From Platynereis dumerilii (lineage: Eukaryota; Annelida; Polychaeta; Phyllodocida; Nereididae): a DNA stretch of 64,000 nt. The DNA lies in the NCBI GenBank assembly GCA_026936325.1, contig JAPTHN010000109.1, positions 372,001-436,000 of the forward strand, written 5' to 3'. A model generated the notes under the pieces. The model ran no database searches, was not told the origin of the DNA, and saw only the letters and a list, made by a program, of their open reading frames with translations. This document shows, piece after piece, positions 45,175 to 57,274 of the stretch (position 1 is its first letter; each line of letters opens with the position of its first letter). The translations under genes were made by a program, and so were the position numbers.

Positions 45175-47660
45175 CTTCAGCGAACGAAGTTCGAAGAAGG
45201 TATTGTAATCACTTGGGTAAAAATGTTGTCCGTCCGCCGGGCGGGCGGGCGGTCGGGCGGATAGATCGTTTCCGGGCCAGCACTCGGCCTCTATTGAGTG
45301 TACATGGATGAAATTTGGTACACATATAGCCTGTATGGTCTAGTTGTGCCTTTTGATGGTCTAATTGATAGATATTCAATACCTTTTGAAATAATTGAGA
45401 AAATATAAAAATTCATTTTTGTTCGTTTCCGGGCAAAATCTCAGTCACTATTGCATGTGCACTTATGAAATTTGGTAGAGATGTGGCCTATATGGTCTAG
45501 TTGTGCCTTTTGATGGTCTCATTGATGGATATTCTATACTTTTTGCAAAAATTTGGAAAATAGAAAAATATGTATTTTTTTAGTTTTTTGGGCTGAGACT
45601 CGGTCACTATTGCTTGTAAATGGATAAGGTTTGGTACACACATGGCCTATAAGGTCTAGTTGTGCCCTTTGAAAGGTCTGGTGGAAAATATTAAATGCTA
45701 TTTCAAATATTGAAAAAAAGAGAAAAAAAATATTTTTTGTTTCTGGCCCAAGACTTGGTCACTATTGCATGTACATGGATGATGTTTGGTACACATATGA
45801 CTTATGTGGTTTAGTTGTGCCTTTTCATGGTCTGACTGATACATACAGTATCAGACGAAAGTTTAGACCGCGTCAGTATTTTTTCAATATCTGGGCAAAT
45901 AGTGGCTTAGCTGAAAAAATTCTTCATGGACTTTCTTGCCTAAGTATCAGGAAAGTTCTACATTCGAGAAAACTTGATCTATTTTTAACATCTTACTTGA
46001 ATATGTGTGATAAACAACAATTTCAGGTGGTCTAAACTTACGGTCTGATGTTGCCTACATCCAAAAAGGCCCTTAATGGCATTGTACAATGGAGGAAAGG
46101 TTGGTAAATAAGTCAATGTTATTTAAGACGAGTTATTCTATCACGTTTCATGTGATTTAAAGGAAATCAGTCATGACACAAGAAAAAACATGTTTTTTAA
46201 TATATTTTTATAATTTCACCTTAGGGGGTAATAATGGTGATTCAATGAGCCAAAATTGTTAATAAATAAAAGGTCAACTAAAAATCACCAAGAAAATATG
46301 TGTCTGACAAAATTTCATCCTTCTAATGGCGCATTAATACACTTGATACCCAGTCATAATTTAAAAAATTGTGTTTTTTCCTGGGTTTTGTCTCATAGAA
46401 ACTATTTGAAGTATCACAAAACAATGACCTGGGTGTTTACATTGACCTGAGCATGTGTCCTGATAAAATCAAACAGCTTCTGTTCGTTCGCTTTACTTAT
46501 GATGAAACTACAGCCACTTTTAAGGAAGGCGTAAAACTGGTCCATTCATTAACATTACGTTTCAACACACTTTCCAGAGAGGCGTCTGTAATTGCGTCTG
46601 TACTGTGGAAAAAGAACAAAAGTTGTTTGATTTTATCAGGACACATGCTCAGGTCAATGTAAACACCCCGGTCATTGTTTTATGATACTTCAAATAGTTT
46701 CTATTAGACAAAACCCAGGAAAAAACACCATTTTTTGCAGTGTGACTGGGTGTCAAGTGTATTCATACACCATTAGAAGGATGAAATTTTGTCAGACATA
46801 TATTTTCTTGGTGCCTTTAAGTTGACCTTTTATTTATTAACAATTTTGGCTCATTGGATCACCTTTTTTACCCCCTAAGGTGAAATTATAAAAATATATT
46901 AAAAAGCATGTTTTTTCCTGTGTCATGACTGATTTCCTTTAAATCACATGAGACGTGGTTGAATAACTCGTCTAAAATAACATTGAATTATTTACCAACC
47001 TTTCCTCCATTGTACAATGCCATTAAGGGCCTTTTTGGATGTAGGCAACATCAGACCGTAAGTTTAGACCACCTGAAATTGTTGTTTATCACACATATTC
47101 AAGTAAGTGATAAAAATAGATGAAGTTTGCTCTATTGTAGAACTTCCCTGATGCATAGGCAAGAAAGTCCATGAAGAATTTTTTCAGCTAAGCCACTATT
47201 TGCCCCGATATTGAAAAAATACTGACGCGGTCTAAACTTTCGTCTGATACTGTATTCTACACTTTTTGTAATATTGAGAAAAAATATTAAAAATACTTAT
47301 TTTCTTATAGGAGCCAAAACGTGCCCACTATTGCATATACAGCAATGCCAATTCCTACCCGTATCACCTATAAAATGTAGCAGTGCTTTTTAACTTGTAT
47401 TTAACACTTTTTGAATGATCGGAAAAAAATTGGTGCATGCATAAAACCGTACCATAATATAAGTAAATTAGTATAATAAGGCCTTTCCTGCGTTTACAAA
47501 CCCTGGCAAGCACACAGGTAGATTGCAGGGCAGCAGGCAAATAACCGATAATAGAATGCCATTACTCGACAACTGTTGCATACCTATGATATACGGAATT
47601 TGCTAAACACACCAATTTTATGATGTAATTGTAATCTTCTAAATGTGTTATTCGCTGAAG
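45175..47660 (+). mobile_element. Non-autonomous element built of tandem repeats, with ACCTTCAGCGAA inverted ends
   Basis: Left end ACCTTCAGCGAACGAAGTTC and GAAGAAGGT, itself a hairpin; right end TTCGCTGAAGGT near 47649-47660. Between them at least five monomers of about 150 bp share ATTGCATGTACATGGATGA, TTTGGTACACATATG and GGTCTAGTTGTGCCTTTTGA. A CCGTCCGCCGGGCGGGCGG block near 45228 is GC-rich. The organisation (hairpin end, inner satellite, no gene) recalls the Helitron-like family of this window, but the sequences differ. A 1.4-kb foldback element interrupts it. Confidence 0.55.
45846..47252. mobile_element. 1.41-kb foldback element with arms of about 0.64 kb, TA target
   Basis: It begins CAGTATCAGACGAAAGTTTA and ends with the inverse. 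The arms at 45846-46490 and 46612-47252 are inverse copies with scattered differences, leaving a spacer of about 120 bp. TA flanks it (45844-45845, 47253-47254), and removing element plus one TA restores the host monomer ATACATATTCTACACTTTTT. The end core (CAGTATCAGACGAAAGTTTA) fits Tc1/mariner style. No transposase is seen. Confidence 0.92.
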
Positions 47661-47744
47661 GTTTGCTGCTGCGCAGCCTATGTTTTATATTGTATAACTT
47701 CTTGGTCCATGTATAAGAGTATCATGCAACAATTATTAAACACA

Positions 47745-48110
47745 GTGGCGTTCCTATGGGGGAGCACGTACCCCCCAGGTGCCCCCCTTATGAACTTCCC
47801 AACTTGGGCTAAAATACACAATTAGTATAGTGGGAGGATGTCTCTAAATAGCCCAATAAGGTGCTGATGAGACGTAAAACACCAACACACACAGCCACAC
47901 ACAGTCACACACAGTCACACACAGTCACACACAGTATAGTGGATGCCCCTCCAGAGAATCACATACCCTCCCCAGGTGCCTCCCCCCACTCGGGAACCCC
48001 CCTTGAAATACAAGTGGAAAATTATAGTGTCCCCTTGTGCAAAACTCCCACCCCCCAGCCATAAATTCTTAATGGTCCCTTACATTGGTTTTAGGCCTGC
48101 AATGTACCAG
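47745..48110. repeat. Probable mobile-element remnant with CAGTGGCGTTCC end
   Basis: Starts CAGTGGCGTTCCTATGGGGG and holds C-rich runs, CATAAATTCTTAATGGTCCC and a family 2 SINE tail at 47840-47892 with an ACACAC/ACAGTC run. The CATAAATTCT-GGTCCCT block recurs at 58066-58087. Ends not determined. Confidence 0.45.
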
Positions 48111-48155
48111 TGTAGATCTACATGTAACATTATTCTAAAATATTATTATACATAC

Positions 48156-48568
48156 CTTTTCCAAGGTGGTCTGCGAAAGCATGGACATTTCATCGACCAT
48201 TAGGGTGTCAATTTCCCTGATGGTCTGAACTGTCTTTTTGCTTTTCAAAAGGTCGAAACTCTCTTGTGGAGAGAGAGAGTGCCATCCATAAGCCCCAGAC
48301 ACTGGTGTAGCGTTTGAGCATTCTCATTCAATGCCTTGATCTGTTTCAGCCCTGCTTCCGCTATTCCGGTTGTGCCAGTGATTTGGACGTGTTTCCCCAT
48401 TTTAATGAGCCTGTCAAGCAGGCCAGACAGGACAGTGGACTTAACTGGACTTTTACTGCCTGCCTGGCCTCCAATTGTGGCATTATGGCCACTGGTAACG
48501 CATTCTGTAACAAGCGAAAGTGTTTCATCCATACTGTGTCGTATCGCATTACAAACAAGAACGAACAC
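48156..48568 (-). pseudogene. PIF1-like helicase exon H6, best preserved
   Basis: The minus strand reads TECVTSGHNATIGGQAGS, then after a short insertion STVLSGLLDR, HVQITGTTGIAEAGL (motif Ia, PIF1 type), AQTLHQCLGLMDGTL, and in a second frame TIREIDTLMVDEMSMLSQTT (Walker B). It is followed by a good donor, GTATGT, so it looks like one exon of a once-spliced gene. The P-loop is split by a 12-base insertion resembling a local duplication, and there is one frame change before Walker B. PIF1-type helicases are found as host proteins and inside Helitrons. Confidence 0.78.
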
Positions 48569-48595
48569 TCAGAGAGTGCATACGTAGGCCTGCCA

Positions 48596-48745
<150 letters not shown>

Positions 48746-49175
48746 ACAATACAACAATACTTTTATTTATAGCCAGTTTTATTTTCAATTAAATAACCAA
48801 ATAAGTGACGGAGACCAGCCAAATTCGAAAAGAGCCTTCAATGACCCACAAGTAAGAATACTACAAAGAATCAGATTCATACAGTACATAGTTTTAACAG
48901 GATCTTGTGCACAGCGTTATACAGATAGAGAGAGCTTGACTCGTCACATAAGCCCTGCTGCAGGCAGGCCTAACTACTACGATTTGTTTACATTACTGTT
49001 ACGACGTCATAGTTACGTGCGCCCAACGGCCAATCAGAGAGCCAGAAAATCTTAAGCCCTTACAAAGCGGAAGCAGAGACAGACTTTCTGTGAAAGCTGA
49101 GCCACGATGTTTCTTCTTCTCTCCTATATTACTATACACACACAGCAGTAAGTATACAATTGGAAGCTTGGTGTG

Positions 49176-49560
49176 GGGAAAATCAGGGCAGCCACTGAGC
49201 AGCGCCCATGGGCAGAGGATATACCTTACCCAAGGTTCCCAAGCTGCAGCACCCTCCACTCCAGTGTTGGTGATTGTCGTATGATGACGATTGATGAGAA
49301 TATTGTGAGCCAGCCACATGCTCTATTCATTCAGGGATTTCCGGTCTTTCAGTGTCAAGCAACGCAACGATATGAACTGCACTGACCCATAAAATGTTCA
49401 TGCTGCAAAATCAGATTAAATTAGATTTTTATCCAAAAAGTCACCTTAAAATACATGGTCTTCAAGTTTGCCCATCCAGTACTGGCCCATTTCCTTCCAC
49501 AGAAAACCCCATCAGCTTTCTATTCCCTGATTGTGATTGCTAGAACCGTAGATAAAACAT
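49176..49560. repeat. Dispersed duplicated segment, copy 1 of 3
   Basis: Contains GGGGAAAATCAGGGCAGCC, GGGCAGAGGATATACC, GATGACGATTGATGAGAATA and CTAGAACCGTAGATAAAAC. Copies: 52867-53093 (with extra 5' sequence, shorter 3') and 54426-54940. Gene content unknown. Confidence 0.8.
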
Positions 49561-49748
49561 CTGCCTACATGGTCATCTTCATGCTCATGCCATGAAAAGA
49601 TCATCTTTTTCAATTCTCATATTTTCAGTTACCTTGTCTGCTCTCATTTGTGCTGGACAAGCTTGTCTCTTATCTGCTTCATTCATGAAGTACCTGTCTA
49701 TGTCTGCTGGGTCACTGTTGGTGCTGTGAACATGCATCCATATGATTA

Positions 49749-50173
49749 TTAATTATGGTGAGAAAACCCATCAACACCAATTATGCACAGACCATATGGT
49801 TTGGAATACTGCCGACGGCGCAAACGATTACCTTTATATAGGTATAACCCCTCAGAATCAAGCACATGATGCAAAAGTTTAACAGTCTCTCGTGTCACAA
49901 CAAAACCATGCTGTACACATTTTAGGTGCAAGACTTTATAGCCATGCATGTTAGTTGTCCATGCTTTTTTAATTCCACACTGATAAACATTGCCTCATCA
50001 AGAATGTCTGACTTGTTTTTCCTTCGATAAAGGTTGAGTCTTTTAAAACGTCTTCTCAGAGTTTGTAAACTGATGACAATGCGCTGGACCATGGCCAAAC
50101 ATTCATGAATCTCACCATGGCTGATTGAATCCAAGATGAAAATATGCGAACATAGCATGTCAACATAATCCAT
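49749..50173 (-). pseudogene. Integrase-type transposase fragment (fossil)
   Basis: Open segments on the minus strand contain SLQTLRRRFKRLNLYRRKNK, HGFVVTRETVKLLHHVLDSE, NRLRRRQYSKP and GVDGFS. This order recalls the helix-turn-helix and the start of the rve/DDE core of a widespread animal integrase family (RRRY then WHIDG then DGFSR). Only the N-terminal part remains, and it is broken. The parent could be an IS3EU-like DNA transposon; I cannot exclude another integrase-bearing element. Confidence 0.55.
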
Positions 50174-50194
50174 TTCTCAGCATTTCATTCTGCA

Positions 50195-51116
50195 ATGATA
50201 ATCAGTGTACCGGATTGTATCAACAACTGGGTTAACTCTAACCCTGTGTTAGTTAACTGGTTTTACAAAATTGTGTTAGCTTGTGTTGTATCAATAAAAA
50301 AGTGGTTAAGGTTATCTTTTTATTTTTGTGAGGGACATTTAACCCAATATTGGGTTTTACGGAAATGGCAGCGTCATTTAACACATGCAATATTGGAAAA
50401 TAACAACTTGTGATTCCCTGAATATTTTTTTACTTGGTAGACAGTAGAGTTCCCTTTTTACAACTAGTTTTAATTAACTGCACTCATGTTACAACATGGT
50501 AACATTTTTTGACAGTAACCTGGTTAGAAGATGAGTTATAGGAGTTAATCCCTTTAGGATAACCTGTTTTAAGTGTTCATACAATCAGAAACTGGTGTAT
50601 TAGAAGATAGCAGCATCAAATAACAATGGATATAAAAAGAAAAATTGTAGACAATCGGCATAGAAATTGGAAGCATTGTAAAACTACCAAAAGTAGTGCG
50701 GTCGCATAATGCATTAATGCTGCCTTTTGGCCTTTATATAACAAGATAGGGGTCCAGTCACTCTGGTGGCTCCTCCTGCCCCTCCACCCTACTCATATGC
50801 CATATATGGTAAAGTTAACTCTCAAAGCAACTCACATTGACATGGTTCAGTTTGTGGCTCAAAAAGGCCGTTTTTGACATGAACTGCCTTTTGCAACCTG
50901 TGTAATCACACTGGTGGCGTCCTGTCTACAAGTGGACTGCTCTTGCATTGCCACAGATCAGAACATATGCTGTCTTGTGTTGCCACCTAGTGACTAGTGT
51001 GCTATTCAGCGAGCTCCTGCGAGCGTCCAACTACTTTCGACCAGAGGAACACACACAATTTTGTCTGGAAGACACCGGGGCTGTTTCTGAGTGTGCTGAT
51101 GGCCTTGTCTACTTCC
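50195..51116. other. No recognised gene
   Basis: AT-rich, with a more balanced part at 50760-51116 that has no clear coding frame. Confidence 0.4.
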
Positions 51117-51367
51117 TTAGAGAATGTGATTGCCGAGTCTGACTCTGGTATACATCAATGTTGGATAGAAATTTTGTGAATGTGCGATGAAATTGGAACT
51201 ATTTCTTGGGACAGCAATGCTGTAGCATAGGAAATCAACTTTTGTGCCAGGTGGCAGCAGCATGCAGTTCTCAGTTTCACCAGACTGGACCATGGCCTTG
51301 TGTCCCTTCAGGCCAGTCATGGAACGGAAGAGCAGGCCACAGACATCACATACCACGTGAACTGCAC
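51117..51367 (-). other. Possible zinc-finger exon
   Basis: On the minus strand a long pyrimidine tract and CAG (51368-51370) precede an open frame AVHVVCDVCGLLFRSMTGLK then GHKAMV. C-x2-C-x12-H fits a C2H2 finger, but no second His stands at the usual distance. The frame runs to a stop at 51117. It may be an exon of a gene or of a mobile element; no other exon was found nearby. Confidence 0.4.
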
Positions 51368-51539
51368 CTGAAGAAAAAAAAAGAATACATGAAAACAAAC
51401 ACTTCAATTAAGACAAAAAAATTGCTGACAATAGGCCTACATGTAATTCTCAGAATACTTACCTTTTATTGGTGTACTTTGAAGTTTTGGTTCCAACACG
51501 GAACCATCTTTGCCCGTAATGATAGTCTCTGAAGTATAA

Positions 51540-52560
51540 ATATCTTGCATTATATATCGAATGATATGTCATAATTCAACAATAATAATAGGGGTAATTC
51601 CAAATAAATAATATGCATCATCCAGATCAATTAACCAGAACAAAACTCCAAAGAAGGCATTAAACTGCCAAGAAAAAAAATTAAATGAAATGAATGTTCA
51701 ACAGAATTGCTTAATATAAGAACTTAATCAACAATAACAGTGAACTATAAGAGCCAACAATGGTCCAACAGTCTTATTAAACAGTAAATATGCACAGTAG
51801 GCCTATATGTGGTATTTGTACCTTCCATCGTTATTTGTTGCTCCTGTAAATATTGGTTAATACTGTAATAATAGTTACAAACGCAGTAATGGAAGTGTTC
51901 ACCCTGTGAACATTTTAAAATATCAAATAAATTTCAATCAATCGTGGAATGCATATAATTATTCAAATAATCATGACTATAATAATTGCGCTGTCGAGTG
52001 CTTGCTGTCACAGGACCAATTTTTTTACTTATTCATATTTAATATTATAGTAATTGTAGGATGATATACAATCTAAAGTATTTTACACCAGGGTTTTGTG
52101 GAAATAATCATCAGGTAATGTTATATGTAATACGTTAGTAGTATTTTTGAAATGTAAATTTAATGGCAATTAGTTTGTTACTCACCTGACTAACTTCCAG
52201 CATCCCTGCATCAATTGTTTCATGTTCTACTGGCAAGAAACAAGCAAAATTAATCAGTCAGATAAACGAGTTTCCCCATCTCTTGAAATGAGCTTCCCCA
52301 TCTTTTCAATATTGGCAAATGGAGTTTCCCCATCCCGGCGCTTCCAGGCCACCTAAATTCTAAGAAATTGACAGCAAATGAACAGCTTTTCACACTGCAC
52401 GATCATGCTACAACAGCTTATAGTCCATATACACCTGTTTTCAAGAGAATAAACAGGTGATTTACTAGTGAACGAGGTAGGATTGCCTCACCTTGTTGAA
52501 CGTCCGCCATGATGAAAGATGGGGCGACTGCAGTTGCCCCATCCGTTTGGCCCCAGTGAC
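51540..52560. other. AT-rich DNA, no recognised feature
   Basis: No open frame of note, and no repeat ends seen. Confidence 0.4.
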
Positions 52561-52564
52561 CCTC

Positions 52565-52860
52565 CTCACGTCACAAACTAAACATATCCTGACCCTTGAT
52601 ACAAACCAAGTATGTCTCTAAATAGCCCAATCAGGTGCTGATTAGATGTAAACACCAACTCACTCACTTCTGACAGTTCTGGCAGCCCACATCTTCTCAA
52701 GAGCTCTGCCAGTGACACAGGCTCAGTGGGCAGCCTCATGTACGAAATCCCACTGCCACTGCCAGTTTTGCTCCAATAGTTCTGACAACTAATGACACAA
52801 CATTTTGTTGCCTGATGACTTTCTCGTGAGCGCCATGATTGTTAGGCCCTACTAGGTAGT
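52565..52860 (-). repeat. Duplicate of 44765-45060, with a broken THAP-like exon copy 2
   Basis: Same order as at 44.8 kb: a family 2 SINE tail (52614-52670), then the THAP-like segment (52671-52835). Here the minus frame starts MALTRKSSGNK and is soon shifted, so only copy 1 keeps an open THAP-like exon. Confidence 0.75.
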
Positions 52861-52866
52861 AGTACG

Positions 52867-53093
52867 GTACTAGTAAAATTTGTAAATATGCCACTTGTTT
52901 GGTAAATTAAATTATCACACAGATTAGAGAAATACCAAATCGCTTCTGTCTGTTTCAAGCAACATAAATTGGTACATTTTTTGTATTGTGGGGGAAAATC
53001 CGGGTAGCCACTAAGCAGTGCCATGGGCAGAGGATATACCCCCCCTGAACATTGCCAAAGGTTGTCATGCTGTAGCGCCCTCCGCTCAAGCTT
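52867..53093. repeat. Dispersed duplicated segment, copy 2 of 3
   Basis: GTAAATATGCCACTTG, ATTAGAGAAATACCAAATCG and AACATTGCCAAAGGTTGTCA are shared with 54426-54644. It lies just upstream (minus strand) of THAP-like copy 2, so it may be the 5' flank of that element. Confidence 0.8.
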
Positions 53094-53129
53094 CTATGTT
53101 GTCAAACTTAACTTCTGTTGGACTGCAGA

Positions 53130-53790
53130 TTCTATGTTGTAAAACCTAACTTCTGCTTGAATCTCAAGTCTCTGTTGCTTTGATGTTGCTCAAGACAGGA
53201 TACTTGGAAGCTGCTGTGAAAAGTGGTACAGCAGGATGGTGAAAAAGCAGATAGAAGATAAAAGTTTCGAGGCTCAGAAACATTTGATGGTTCCAGGCAA
53301 AGACTAGGAAATCTCTTGCTCCAGGGTACAAAGATACAAAGATGAAGGAGATGTGGCCATTGCCAATTCTTGAGAAGAAAAAGTCTTGTTAGGAAATAAA
53401 ACAAAACTGGAATTAATAAACAGCAGCTGAGGATCTCTAGTTTTTGACCGAGAGATTATTTTTCAGTTTACTTTTAGTCCTATAATCTCCCAATGTGAAC
53501 GGTGATGTTGAATTTCAGTGTAGATAATTTTTATGTGAGGTTCATTCGTTACATCATTTGAACTGTTTGAGATTTACGTATGCTGCAGATACATTGATCA
53601 ATTGTCAGTTGAACAAAGTATGTTGTTCATCTGAGAAAAAAGAGATTTGTGAATTTTTTGAGCATGAAAAATCCCATTGTCTATATTCTTCAATAACTAC
53701 AAGTAACTTCCGACGAATGATAAGTGCTTAGAGAATTGCACTGGCAAATGACTGACATGTTCCTTTGTGAGGTCATTGCCCTGTCTATTT
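53130..53790. repeat. Direct duplication with 60838-62395, empty-site copy
   Basis: TGATGTTGCTCAAGACAGGA, GGTTCCAGGCAAAGACTA, TATGCTGCAGATACATTGAT and CTACAAGTAACTTCCGACGA are shared. This copy lacks the TA-target element found at 61307 and the LINE found at 62396. Confidence 0.9.
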
Positions 53791-53939
53791 CATGTTATTC
53801 TCATTGACTCATAAGCAGTTAACAGAATAATTGACAACCACAAATATACTAATCATGACAAGACCTGGATAATGCATAACTTCTGGCCTTTGCAGGAGCA
53901 GGGCTTGAACAGTTCTTAAAATAAGGTCTGTTGACTTTC

Positions 53940-54330
53940 CTTTCCAGTCAGTACATATGTACCACTTAATTTTTTTAAAAATTAAAATGACAAGTTGGAA
54001 GACTAGTTTCATTCATATTCAGCTGCAAGGAGGCAGATGGAAAAACGTCAATAGGCGCAAAATCGCCAAAATTAGGGAAAAATGTGTCTTCTTAAGTGTG
54101 AGAGCAGGGTCAGGATTTTAACATATTTTCAAAAAAATTCCAGTCAGTACATATGTACAATGCTGTTGCTGATTAATACCATAAGTTGGAAGTTTAATTT
54201 GATATCTATTCAGCTGCAAGAAGGTAGATGAAAAAACGTCAAAAGGCGCGAAATCGCCAAAATTAGGGAAAAACATGTCCATATAAACTTGAGGGTAGGG
54301 TCCGGATTTAAAAATATTTTCAAAATTTTT
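53940..54330. repeat. Tandem duplication of about 195 bp
   Basis: CCAGTCAGTACATATGTAC, ATTCAGCTGCAAG, AAAAAACGTCAA, GCGCGAAATCGCCAAAATTA or close forms occur twice in the same order. Confidence 0.85.
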
Positions 54331-54425
54331 TTTTTACTTAACTCAAACTTGATTATATTTCCCAACTTTTTGGAGGATGCCAGACTTCCAACAATAAAAT
54401 AGGTTTTATATAACCAACCCTACGT

Positions 54426-54940
54426 ACTAGTAAAATTTGTAAATATGCCACTTGTGTGGTAAATTATCACACAGATTAGAGAAATACCAAATCGCTTCGG
54501 TCTATGTTTGAAGCAACATAGATTTGGACATATTTTGTATTGTCTGGAAAATCCGGGTAGCCACTAAGCAGTGCCATGGGCAGAGGATATACCCCCCCTG
54601 AACATTGCCAAAGGTTGTCATGCTGTAGCGCCCTCCGCTCAAATGTTGGTGATTGTCGTTTGATGACGATTGATGAGAATATTGTGAGCCAGGCACATGC
54701 CCTATTCATTCAGGGATGTTCGGTCTTTCAGTTGCACATGAACTGCACTGACCTGTAAAATGTTCATGCGGCAAAATCGGATTAGATTAGATTTTTATCC
54801 AAAAATTCACCTGAAAATACATGTCTTTCAAGTCTTCAAGTTTGTCCATACAGTGCTAGCTGGACCTTTTCCTTCTACAGGAAACCCCACTAGCTTTCTA
54901 TTCTCTGATTGTGATTGCTAGAACCGTAGATAAAACGTTT
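54426..54940. repeat. Dispersed duplicated segment, copy 3 of 3
   Basis: The longest copy; it links the left part shared with 52867-53093 to the right part shared with 49260-49560. Confidence 0.85.
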
Positions 54941-57270
54941 GTTTATATAAAATTGTGTGTTTGGCTTAAGGTGTCTGCAACATTAGTGTTAAAAGTACTC
55001 ACTGATTTACCCAAAGCTATCTGTATAGCATTGTTTGTCTGATTTTAAGCTGTCAGTGATATGCGTCAAACACAGCCAAATTTTACACAGCAAATCAGTG
55101 GATTTACTCATACATGGAGTTCGGTCATTGAAGTCCATCAGTCTCCCCCAGCTGAAGCTGTTCAATAAAGAGAGATTGAGTCAGTGTCTGTGGATTATGT
55201 ATGTTTCGCTTGTTTGGTTTAATACCTTTACTAGTTGATTTTGCTATAACATATATATTTGAGGGCCATTGTACGGAGCTAAAATCTTTAAATTTAGTCT
55301 TTTTTGGTCATTTTTGTCATATTGGGCATGACATTGTGCAGAGATGAAAAGTGCAAAAAACAAAATTATGCCAGTTTAGAGCTGCTCTCCCTCCCGCATG
55401 GATTTTGAATTGTCGAAAAATTGTGATTCTAAGTCTCATTTTTGGAAAAAATTTTCAAGGCTCACCAATGGGGATTTACATGATGGGCAGTTTTACAGTA
55501 TCTGCACTCAAAGTGTCTCATGGGGGGTCAAAATAAAGGTATGTAAATGAGAATTTCCTTCATGCTATCATGAAATGAACATATTAAACATTCATAAATC
55601 AACAAGGACACGTGTGATTTGTTGGTTTATGACCAAATTCCACTCCAGAAACTAGGCAAGGTTTGAATTTTTGAAAAAGAATTCATCAGAATAAAAATAT
55701 TTGTGTGAATACTAATTTAACCTTTTTTTTCATGGAAATCCAACCATATTGTTGCATAGAACCATCAAAACAAATACAAAACTTAAATTTCGATGAAATA
55801 TGGCAGAACTTTTTTTCCAACAACTTTTATGACGAAAGTAAAGACATTAGACATTTCATACCCTGAAAGTTTATGTTATGGAGTGTTTAGTAAGGTTCTA
55901 GTCTCCATAGACACCTGATTGCCAAGATAAATACTGCTTAGGTATCCTACTAACCCAAAGTCAAGTTTTGTTGCTGTATGATTTGAACTCATAGTGTTTC
56001 CTTTGTGTCAAAGATAATGTTCAAGAGAGAAGAATCACCGAAAATGACCCAAAATCACGGGCTCAGAAAAAAAATAAACTTGAATTGCTCCAAAAACAAG
56101 ATATTTACATATTATCTTGTTAAGTCATTCTGTTATTATGAAAAATTGCAGTTATATTGATGTATTACATAAAATAATTGCCTTTTACTCTCAAGTTTGA
56201 TTTTCTCATAAAAGTGCAATTTGATGATCTAAAAACATATACTGTAATTTTCAATATTTATAAATACCCTTTTTAGGCATCCGGGTCAAATTATTTAGTT
56301 CAGCCATGTTCTTTTCCTAAATGAATCCAGTGTTAAAAGACTTGAATCAAAGCGAAACTTCTGATGTACTGGAGAGGACATTTTTTGACATTGTGAATTT
56401 TAATTTCTAAGAAAATGTACGTGCATGGCCTGGATATCTTTTCAACTTGCATTTGTCACATCGATGTAAAGGCACACAATCGAGCAAAGAAAGCACAAAT
56501 AGCTTGTTTTTCCTTCAGTACTGGAGAGGACACATTTTTTTGACATCATATTAAAGCCTTAAATTCTGAAAACCAAGTATAGATTCTAAAATGAATCTTT
56601 TTGGTTTACCTTGAGTCATGTCTCCAGCTACAAAATTGACACAAAAAGTAGACACAATCTTTAATGCCGATTCACAACAGCATATACAGTAATTAATGGT
56701 CTGTCGAAGAAAAACTTTTTGACACACGCCATTTTTCACATTTTGAGAGACAGCTCCTTTCGTATATAACTTATTCACATGAAACCTATTGTGTTTTATG
56801 CCCAAGACATAGGTCCAGACAAGCATCATTAACATGGATCACAATTGCCTGCATTTGCTTTTCTGTGTTGCCATAATAACATGTGAAACTGCCTGTGAGA
56901 CACAAAAAAGTGCAAAAATTGGTCAAAAATCGCTTGCTGCTTTAAAAACTATGCATTGTAGCAAGGTAAAATTTTGTACACATATACTTCCATGTAGTAC
57001 AAGACTGCTACCGTTGAAATTTTCTGTGTACCTGTCATACTTTTGTCAGAGTAATTGCTTAAAGACAAAAAAATGGCCGAGTGCCAATACTGTAAAACTG
57101 CCCTGATAAACTTCAAGTGAAATGTGCCACCTCTAAATATTAATGGAATGAGCTGAAATTTTACGCACATACTCTCATATACCAACCTCACCTGCAAAAA
57201 AAAGAAATTAGGTTCGATCCGCAAACACTTGGGCGCCAGGCCCGCCCTATTATGCAAATATGGTATGATA
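54941..57270. other. AT-rich DNA, no recognised gene
   Basis: A block ACTGGAGAGGACA then TTTTTTTGACAT recurs at 56370 and 56521, a weak repeat of about 150 bp. Otherwise short random open frames. Confidence 0.4.
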
Positions 57271-57274
57271 TGAG

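Noticed and set aside
47861-48064. Small + strand frames with Thr-His repeats
   Set aside because: They come from the ACACAC/ACAGTC run after a SINE tail.
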